From the NCBI RefSeq assembly GCF_000002075.1, contig NW_004798056.1, positions 214,025-278,024 on the forward strand: 64,000 nucleotides of DNA, written 5' to 3'. Numbering within the stretch: the first letter of the stretch is position 1; the number at the start of each line of letters is the position of its first letter. Positions 55,346 through 64,000 of the stretch are shown here, in pieces. Under the pieces are notes generated by a model. The model did not search any database and was not told the origin of the DNA. It saw only the letters and a program-made list of their open reading frames with translations. The position numbers and the translations under genes were made by a program. The DNA comes from Aplysia californica. Lineage: Eukaryota; Mollusca; Gastropoda; Aplysiida; Aplysiidae.

Positions 55346-57345
55346 ATATATTCCGAAATACAGTTGTTTGCGATTGAGGGTTCTGACAATGCGACATTTT
55401 AAAGTTTCTGTACAAACATTTAAATTAATATTTTTTTGTTTACAGAAGTTTTTCTCTTTATTCTGTGGATCATTCCCGATAGCAGAACATTCTGTAGCAT
55501 TCCACCCTTATTGTCACTCTTGTCTGACCTGTGAACTGTGGTGAGAACTTCCTGTAGTTCATTTTCAACATTTGATATAGAGGCACAGCCCCATCACTTT
55601 TTGTCTTGTGTTGGATTATGTTAGAGAAGAACCTTGGAACATTTAGGGGAGGGGTTTTTTTTTCTCCAGTTTTTCTTTCCCTTTCTTTGGTCTATGATGG
55701 ACTGGTGGACTTGCTTCTGATTTTAAGCCGATTCCTTACTTTGTTCATTTTCTGGCCACTTTTTAAAACAAAAATAAGAACACTAATTTTCCGTATCTTC
55801 CAGGGCCATGATAAAAAAGTTCTGGCAGATTTTCTGCAGTCTCCGAAGTAAATGCTGTTAGGCTGGATAATATATGGGTAGGAAGAGTAGGATTGTTTCT
55901 GACCACATCGTTTTTGTTTTGCCATATCATCTCTGCTTTGCCAGATTTTTTTTTTTTGCATTCCGTTTCTATTCCCCAGCTAGTCTCAACTGTGCTGTCA
56001 TCATTCCAAAGTAGAAAATGTATCCTGTTTTAATGGCATGAGATTCATTCACAGCCTCACCTTTTTACTCTGTCTACTTTTCTATTCTGCTTATTGACTT
56101 TTCCTTCTTTTATAACTCTTGAGGAAGAGGGCCTTGTTCTGATGGTCATAAACTGTGGCAGAATGGACCAGGTGTATGGTCATGGGCATTAGCAGAGTAT
56201 CTAGATTTCTGGGTGTGAAGCAGGTTTCAGGTTGTGCACTTTGGCGGTGCAAAATTTTTTTTCTACCTTTTTTTCATCTTTTTCTTTGGATAGCAAAAAT
56301 CAAATTTTTCCCAAGTTTTTTTGTCTGACCTCAGGTTGTTTTTTTAATTTATTTTTTTAACGCAATGGATAGTAGAGGTCATCGAAGGCGTTCTGGTAAG
56401 ATGCATTATTCTTGTCCTCTGCTGGTAAAATCTTGATTGGTGATTTCACCATATGAAAGGGGTAAAGTTTTAGCCCACGATTCTGTACTTTTCCATTAGT
56501 AATCTCAACGTAATTTGTAAAACTGCAATACAAAGATACTGGGGTTTGAGTTTTTTTCTTTCTAAAGTTCTTCAAATGATGTTTGTGAGTTTGCTTGCAT
56601 GGTATGTTTTGGTGTAAGGTAGACATTTTGTTTAGCTGATCTTGTCCAGTGTTGTTAAATATTGAACTAATCAGAGAGAAAACAGATCCTTCCTTGCTTT
56701 AAAAAAAATTTATTTTTTTCTTTATTCATCTTTAATGCGGCTTTTTGTTTTGGGGTTTTCTTAATCCACATCGAGGTCACAAGTTTTACCTAATTTTGGT
56801 TGTGCATTCTCCTTCCTACATGTGGACTTACAAACGGAATGGTGCTCGTAGTGCTAGTGTAGTAAGCTGTACAGATTCTTGTGTTGTGAATATGTAGTGG
56901 CAGTTTTTTTGTCCTTTCATTTTTTTCTACGTGCATTACTTCTGTTGGCATGTTCAATTTGTCAAAAATTTAGTAAATTTGTAAGTTTTTGTTCTTTGAA
57001 TTCTCTTTTCATATTTCATTTTTTCACTCTCCAAAATCATGTACATAAAGTTGTTTATGTTTCTTCAATATCTCCAGTATATTCCTTTTGTCTGTACATA
57101 TTATGACGTATGTCCCATTCACATCTTAAGTTTCTCAGTGATTTTTACCTTTTGTCTTTTCAAAGGTTTAATTTTTAAAAAGTCTTTGTTCTCATCACTT
57201 CTCTTTTTGTCGGAGAATATTTTTAACGCACAGTTTTACTCATGCTAATGAAAATACCGGTATGACTTCTAACAGTACAACACCAATACTAGTCCCAAGC
57301 TATGGACACTTGTAGCTTTTGTATTGTTCTCAGCCTGAGGACAAA

Positions 57346-57788
57346 TGTGAGGCATCGTGGTGAAATTAGGCGCTCGTCAAAATAATGAAATTCGAGAAAT
57401 CGTCATTTTTCGGCCAGTTTGGATAATCTGTTTGAATTTTTGTTTTTTGGTTCAACACCTTATATGTCCATTCAGAAACACTTTTATGTGACCATTTTAT
57501 GGAAAAACGTTGATTAAAGACACAATAAATGTAAATTTGCAGTTTCCATAGACACTTAAGCTATGGAAGTTACCCAACTTTGGCGGCCATTTTCTCATTA
57601 ATTTTACATCTGAAACCAGGCTACCCCACCTCCTTCAATCGCAATATCTCGACTTCTATTCAAGATTAAAGAGTATTTTTTCATCCAAAGCAATACAGAA
57701 GAACAAGCTATAAAATGATACCTATAACTATAGCTATAGGCCTACATGTAAAAAATTGACGAACACCTGATTGCTCTGCGTCGTGACA
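57346..57788 (+). mobile_element. MITE family M, copy d
   Basis: Left end TGTGAGGCATCGTGGTGAAA then TTAGGCGCTCGTCAAAA. Right end TTGACGAACACCTGATTGCT, then CTGCGTCGTGACACA. The ends are imperfect inverted repeats. The middle has CACCTTATATGTCCATTCAG, TTTTATGTGACC and CTCCTTCAATCGCAATATCT. No coding capacity. Confidence 0.8.
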
Positions 57789-58889
57789 CAAATACACAGT
57801 GTCTGTGTCACAGATTGTATGTATCACAGCCTGTGTCATGTATATATGGTGCATTGACTGCATGTGCACAAATGATGGTGAAATTATGTTAATGATTTGT
57901 AATTCTTGAAGCATTTCAACTTTTGTGAACACAAATGCTTGTAGGACTTTAAGTCTCTTAGTCTCCACATAGGGTTGTGAGAGCTGTGACATGTGGTTGT
58001 TTGTTGTTTTGTTTTTTCCTCTCTTAGTTGAGTTGTGTTGGCCAAAGTTTGCTCATGTTTAGAGCGTTTGGGTGAACTTGGACATACGTATTTGTGTAGA
58101 ACCAAATGTTTATGATGTGACCTGTTCGTAATATTTCTTTAAGTAACGTTCTCTGAGCTGATGTGTTGATCATAGAGTACAGGCCATTTTGATGGATTGT
58201 GTTGTATGATCCTTCTACTACTATCTCAGATGGCAGGCTGGCCTCTGGTGTTTGGAGCAAGCAGATTCTGGGACTTTGGAAAACCAAATGCTTGGCCTTT
58301 GCAATGCCCTCTTCTTATTCTTCTTCTCGATCATATCACACTTGAAGTCCGGTATCTGTCATAAATTGGGCTGTCCTGCTCAGTTCATCTGCTGGCCCGT
58401 TTAGCTTCTCCTGTAGTGTCAGTGGGGTTGGCCACGTTTTGCAATACCCTGTTTTGTGGCTCTAAGCTTAAAAAGAACAAGACAGAAATGGCAGAAGGCT
58501 GCGATGGTATGGAGGCAGTGTCAGATTGGTGAACTTCAGTCATGTTTACTTGTGTAAAGAGTTTGTGAAAAACCCACATTATGAATTTGGTGTATAGGTT
58601 TTTGTGAACTGTAGTTGTATTTTCCTGACTTGCTCTTCAGCTCCTGTAGCACTATGTCTCTAATACTGTCCATGGCTCTAGAATGTTCATATAATATTTA
58701 TGAAGGTTCATATAAGTGTCGAGCAGTCGTGTATGTGTTAGATTCTGCTTGGTAAAAAACGTTTTTTTTTAGATATGATCGAAAAATTACTTACTGACTT
58801 CCGTCTGTCTGAATGCGTTTTCTTCACTTTCGACTGGCTTTCAATGAATATGCATATCACAACACTGCTGCTCAGCGCTGGCCTTTTTA

Positions 58890-59125
58890 ATGTGTGCTGC
58901 TTGTTGACCTGAGTCGTGCCAAGACAAGGGAGCGAGTCACGCCGTTATGACTCTTTTGACTCGTGCCACAACTCAGGAGTCGTGCTACAGCTAAATATAA
59001 GGCACACATGACTCACAAGACATTCTACAGCTGTAACTCCCGTCATGCTGTTATTGATTTGAGCCATACCATAATTCTGGAGTCATAACTACTAGTATGT
59101 CATGAGTCTTGAGTCGTGCTGAAAA
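58890..59125. repeat. Degenerate GAGTCGTGCC repeat
   Basis: TGAGTCGTGCCA, CGAGTCACGCCG, GACTCGTGCCAC, GGAGTCGTGCTAC, TTGAGCCATACC and TGAGTCGTGCTG recur at irregular 25-45 base steps. Strongly diverged. Confidence 0.5.
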
Positions 59126-61949
59126 TTGTTTTTGCTAAATCGGTGACCTTCACAGCTGTGGATAGGGTTCACTTGAAGAGAACTTCCTTGAGAAAACTGA
59201 AAAAGAATATATTATTTGACATCCTCATACTAAAATATGAGATTAGAATTGAAATCCTTTTAGCGTTATCTAAAAAAAATCATTTTGTTATGAGCACTTT
59301 TTTTGTTCTTTCTTTGGGTATGTCTTTTTAGTGAGATTTTATAACAGCTGAAGTGTGTTACTTAAAACGTGCGCCATCGTCAAATGTTGTAAATATGTAA
59401 ATACGTATGAGCCACCGCATAGAATAAGCTGTTAGTCCTTGTGCTGTTTCCACGGCCTCCTTGTTTTCTTGATCTGTTGAGTATGATTTTCAAATAGTTG
59501 TCCCTTTGTTTATATATCTGTCTATTCCCACGCGCCTGCCTGCCCACCTACATTCAGTGGACTCCCAAGTCCAGCATTATAGTAACAAGTTGATTCTTAT
59601 TATTTTATAATTATTGTTATAAGTATTATGATTTTAAAATTTTTTTATCGTTATCGTCATGTGGTCGCTATCACGCCAGTGAGCTGTAAACGACTTGGCA
59701 CCATTATCATTATAATTATCATTATTGCTGTCGTATCCTTTTATGATTATTGTTTTTATTATAATTGTCTTTCCTGACATTGTTCCAAATATTTTCTTTG
59801 TTGTTGTCACTTGTTTAACCTTTTTGACTCCTGGCCACATAAGCTGCAGGACCTCTGCACCCAAAGGATGATGGCTAGATTGGCACTACTACCTACTGGG
59901 ACGTGCAGAAGGTTATGGGTGGGGTTTACTAAAGCGTGCATTCTTCAGGTGCATAAGGTTGATATTTTTTTCTTTGTTTCTATAATTATTTTTTAAAATT
60001 CAAGTGTTTTGATCTTGCTAGTTTAGTTGTTTCGTTTTGGGTTTTTTTGTATTTCTCCAATCGGTTTTGCTTGGGTTTATTTTTGGATACCCATGAATTA
60101 AGCCAATTTTCTCTCCAGTTCTGTAGAGTGTTCTATCTGTAAATGATAGGTGGGCCCTCTAGTATGGTCTGGTCTGTGTATTTCTTTAGTATTACTTTTG
60201 TCCAGACGGAAATGACCATTGTCATTGTCTTTGTGTTAAATTTTACATTTTGGGGGGAAACTTCTGTACATGAACCTCTTGATATTGTGGTATGGTGACC
60301 ATAAATCTCATTCATTTTGTGGTTTATGTCCTTAAAAGAGTTTAGGGTGCTTTGTGGTGGTGGTTTTTGGGGAGGGGGAGGGGGGGTGGCGTCAAAATGA
60401 AGAGAAGTCTTTTTTCTTCCTTGAAGTATGATGATCAAAACAGACTGTTGAAGATTGCATCTATCTTGCCTAAGCAATGGTCACGCATTCGAGACTCAAC
60501 CATTTCTTCTCCTTTAAGACGCGGAGAGCGTTCTGTTTTCTGATATTCATTCCAAGGCTTCCATTGTTAAATCTGAGTATTGTTCATATTATTCTCATCT
60601 GTGATTGGCTAAATTCTACTACCAGGGAATTGAGTCCAGTGGTTGGCTGTTGTTGTCTGAAATTGTTGTCGGGCAGAAGTACAAAGTCACAGGTTTAAGG
60701 CGTTGCTCAGATTGGATTTTGAAAATGTATTTAGTACTCATGGGCTGTAGATCAAATGCTTGGGTTGTATATATATATATATATATATTCTTTACCTACT
60801 TTTTGTGACTCATGATTCTTGTAACGGTAATCGCATCAATGGAAAAGTATGTTTTGATGATAACCTCTGTTGGTTATTTCTCGGGACATGTGTGAGTAAA
60901 AGGGTGGTATGTGTGTAGCTTTGAAGGCTCCACTCTTTTTTCACTTCTCAAACTTGGGATGGGAAAATGGATGGGGGTTTCCGTATTCTGGTGGGTCTTT
61001 TCTGTCTGAAGATTAGATTGTGTATTCCCTGTGATAGTTGAGCTAGCTTGTTTGTTTGTCAGAGCTGGAATTTCCGTTCAATTCTGCTTGATGACTGTAA
61101 TCAGGTTGGTGCACATTCGCTGTTCTTGTTGTCCTCCGCCTTATCAGTTCGCGCTTTCATCAGGAGTACAAGTAAGCTAGCCTCTGGGCAGAGAGTTCAC
61201 TGCGTTCTGTAAGAATCACTCGCGCTGTTTGTTTCCAGCGATCTGTACATGATGTAAATGTCATTTTCCTTTACTGTTGTTGTGGTGACTGTCATGCTGT
61301 GACTCGCAGAGATGCTGGTTTGTCCTATAAACCTTTTTTTTCCCTCCCGTGTACGTAAAAAGTGGATTCAGGAGGAATGTGGGTGGATGATTTTTTTTCT
61401 GCAATCAAGTGGATACTTGACACAGTCAGCAGAGATGGAAAATGTGAATGATAGAGATATTCATCAGAGGTAATACAATAGAATTTTGATTGGTGGGTGG
61501 TATTGGGAAGTTGGCATATCGTCTTTTGGATTTTAGAGGGGATTCAGGACAAGGCTATGTCACTTTTTAATTAAGCAGTTCCAACTGTATCACCTGCAAA
61601 TTCAGTCTCTTCTTGCGTACCATTTGGGTGTGACTTAATGGGCAAACCCTGTTTGCGTGATTCAGCTGTATGAAGTTTCTGACGCTTATTAAAATGTTTC
61701 ACAGAATAGATTCTCCAGATGTCTTATCAGCAGCAGGATCTTGCTCGTACCTTTTTTTTTCATTATGATGTAGTTATGTAGTTTATGAGTCCTCGTAATA
61801 AAGGCCTTCTACCGGGAGAGGCCACTCATCATATCATCTCCTGTATCAACACATATCCTCGCGGTGTGCCAGGCAATGATGGGGACCTACAGTTCTTTCT
61901 CGCACGCTACTCTTTGTTGTTGTGCTACGTGAATTGCTGAATGTATTAG

Positions 61950-62130
61950 TGGGCTGTTTGCTCAGTTGGCATCACACTGGACTGTGGTGCAGATTTCCCG
62001 GGTTTAAGTCCTCAATGGGACGTTCTTCGACTTGGGTTGTAAGGGGAGTTTTCAAGGCTCTCCACACACATGGATCTCTTTCTGTCTTATCCGAGATGTA
62101 AGTTTATTTCGGAGGTCCCTCTTCTTGGAT
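61950..62130 (+). mobile_element. tRNA-derived SINE
   Basis: The head GTGGGCTGTTTGCTCAGTTG and a B-box-like CGGGTTTAAGTCC, then GACGTTCTTCGACTTGGGTT and TTTTCAAGGCTCTCCACAC. Same family as 38,186-38,480. Confidence 0.7.
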
Positions 62131-62336
62131 TATCTGACAGTAGGGAAAGGGCTGTTTAACCGATTGCTGAATACATGTAACGAGTGGTGACCATATACAC
62201 GTCTTTTTGTTTGGAGTGATTCTCTAACCATCTAACTCTATCTTTATAACGTGCAGAGATTGATGGAAAAAGGTAGTTGTGTTTGGCAGTTCCTCCTTTT
62301 GAAAAGATATTTCGAATGGAAATTGTAATTGCAATT

Positions 62337-62782
62337 GTGAGGCATCGTGATGAAATCAGGGGCTCGTCAAAAATTGAATAATAAAATCGATTAAACAGGC
62401 ATTTTCTGCTAGTTTGGCAGTTGTATCAATTTTTTTTTCTTAGCTCAACACCTTTTGTGTCCATTTATAAACACATTTCTTAGTAGATTTTACTGAAAAA
62501 CATTGATTAAGAAGCACAACAGTTGTAACTTTTCAGTTTCCATTGACTATCAGGCTATGGAAGTCACCAAACTGTAGCGCCAATTTCTCGCTAACTTTAT
62601 CCCTGAAACTAGTGAAACCAGGCAACCCACACCTCCTTCAATCTCAGATATTTCGATTTCTATTAAAGATATTCAGGTATTTTTTCTTTAATAGCAAGAC
62701 AAATCGATCAAACTGTAAGATGATACTAATTTCCGCACATGCCCAAAAGTTGATGAGCGCCTGATTCCACCATGTCGTGATA
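62337..62782 (+). mobile_element. MITE family M, copy e
   Basis: Left end TGTGAGGCATCGTGATGAAA then TCAGGGGCTCGTCAAAAATT. Right end AGTTGATGAGCGCCTGATTC, then CACCATGTCGTGATAC. The middle has CACCTTTTGTGTCCATTTAT and CTCCTTCAATCTCAGATATT. Confidence 0.8.
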
Positions 62783-64000
62783 CTTATGGTTTTGGTTCAT
62801 TGTTGACTCATTATTAGCAGTGTAACGTAGTGAAAAGTTTTTATCGAATTGTCACCCTTATATTTACTGGATCTGCCATTATAACAACTACACATTCTTA
62901 TATGTTTCTCTGCCAAATGGATTCCCCCTTGTGAAGATCAACAATTTGATATTGTGTTAGTTTATATCTACCTCACCCTTCTTATTTTGATGATGAAATT
63001 TTCAGTCTTCTTGCCTCTTAAGACAAAATTCTATTCAATTGTCACATGAATTTCCACTAGTTATCTTGTAATCATAAACCTTTTCTCCTATTTTTGTTTT
63101 TAAAAGTACAAAAAGTAAGAAGCATTGTGCAGTAAAAACACTAATTCACTATGCATCAGATAGATTTTTCAAAATGACTGTCTTAGCAATCTTTTCTCTG
63201 CAACTTATAACAGAAAGTGATTTCTCCGTTCATTGATGGTAGCTGTTCTTTGAAAGTCTCTGACAGGGGTTTTTTTCCACCTTGTATTGTGCTAGAATAT
63301 AATACTCCCTTCAAACCAATCTGCGCACACACAAGGGTACATGTTATATCTGCAGTGACTTTGTTGTTCCTTAAAAAACACAATGTCTCGGATGACTGAA
63401 ATGTTTAGGAACTTTTATGTTATATGTTGATGATTTTGGATGCAAGCTGACACATCTTAAATGTAAGAAAACTCTTTTTTTCCCCTTTGTCTCATCATGG
63501 AACATAATGTTCTTCACCATGCATGGATTTGGATTTACTGGAAAACAAAATAAATACTTTCCAATTCAAATCATATCAGGAGGTAAATAAAATTAGGCTT
63601 TTGAAAACAAATATGTGTGTGATCAATTTGTAGCTGGCGCCATGAATGTCAATGAAACAAAACTGTAACATATTGTTCCTTCAGAGATATTCACAAAAAC
63701 TAAAAAAACCAAAAACAAGTTGTTCTATCTACGCAAAGTTAAAAAGTAGACTGACTTGATTTTGTAAGGACTGACTAAACAGAAATAAAACAACAGTTTA
63801 GTATTCAAAGAAAATACATTTTAAACTTTTTTTTACACGGTATACTGTTTTTTTTTGTTTTGGGGGGGAAGGGGGGGTTGCACACATTGCTGAAATAAAC
63901 TTGATGACCAGTGTGATTTTTGTGAGGTCGTAAACACCTTTCAATATGTTTTCTAGGTCTGTAACTACAGTAACTGGTTTTGTCAGATCTATTCAACTTT

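Larger units (their letters stand above)
53271..64000. other. aPKC 3' UTR and downstream flank
   Basis: 10.7 kb with no recognised protein gene. The 3' UTR begins here; its length is unknown. Contains R1 repeats at 55.1-55.3 kb, MITE M at 57.3 and 62.3 kb, a degenerate GAGTCGTGC repeat at 58.9-59.1 kb, a TA repeat at 60,768-60,788, a SINE at 61,950 and G runs near 60,365 and 63,862. The T-rich open frames in it show no domain. Confidence 0.65.

Overview
This is a 64 kb piece of an animal nuclear genome. It is intron-rich, AT-rich and full of repeats, with two host genes arranged head to head. The most likely source is a mollusc, probably a gastropod. That is an inference from the protein sequences, the tRNA-type SINEs, the LINE 3' ends with TATCT tails and the AGATCT/TCTAGA clusters; it is not proven by the window.

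Left part (1 to about 13 kb, minus strand): four internal coding exons of CAPZB, the beta subunit of the F-actin capping protein (8117-8206, 7524-7645, 5508-5763, 548-664, in transcript order). The initiator exon was not found and may lie in the 8.2-13 kb stretch, which includes a 532-base gap. The C-terminal exon or exons lie left of the window. The introns hold a large palindromic minisatellite (2665-3585), a pogo/Tigger-like DNA transposon with a LINE fragment nested in it (6041-7464), and smaller repeats.

Middle (about 8.2-16.2 kb): the shared 5' flank. Long A and C runs on the plus strand give way to T and G runs near 13.0-13.1 kb. This is where I place the divergent promoter region.

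Right part (16,184-53,270, plus strand): a complete atypical protein kinase C gene (aPKC, PRKCI/PRKCZ orthologue). The reading frame joins across 18 exon positions into about 580 residues: PB1, pseudosubstrate, C1, hinge, kinase, C-terminal tail. Two parts look alternatively spliced. (1) The activation loop is encoded twice, by two 88-nt exons at 45,221-45,308 and 46,569-46,656. Both are intact, carry the PDK1-site threonine and have the same phase. Including both or neither shifts the frame into an early stop, so they should be mutually exclusive. (2) Three small in-frame candidate exons (27, 48 and 15 nt) lie in the 11 kb hinge intron. Together they could give many kinase isoforms from one gene, and this is the main discovery candidate.

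After the stop codon (53,271-64,000) no further protein gene is recognised. This stretch holds a possible poly(A) signal, SINEs and two copies of a roughly 440-bp MITE that also has three copies in aPKC introns. The gene pair makes biological sense side by side: CAPZB controls actin barbed ends, while aPKC with Par6/Par3 controls cortical polarity. No shared regulation can be shown from sequence alone.
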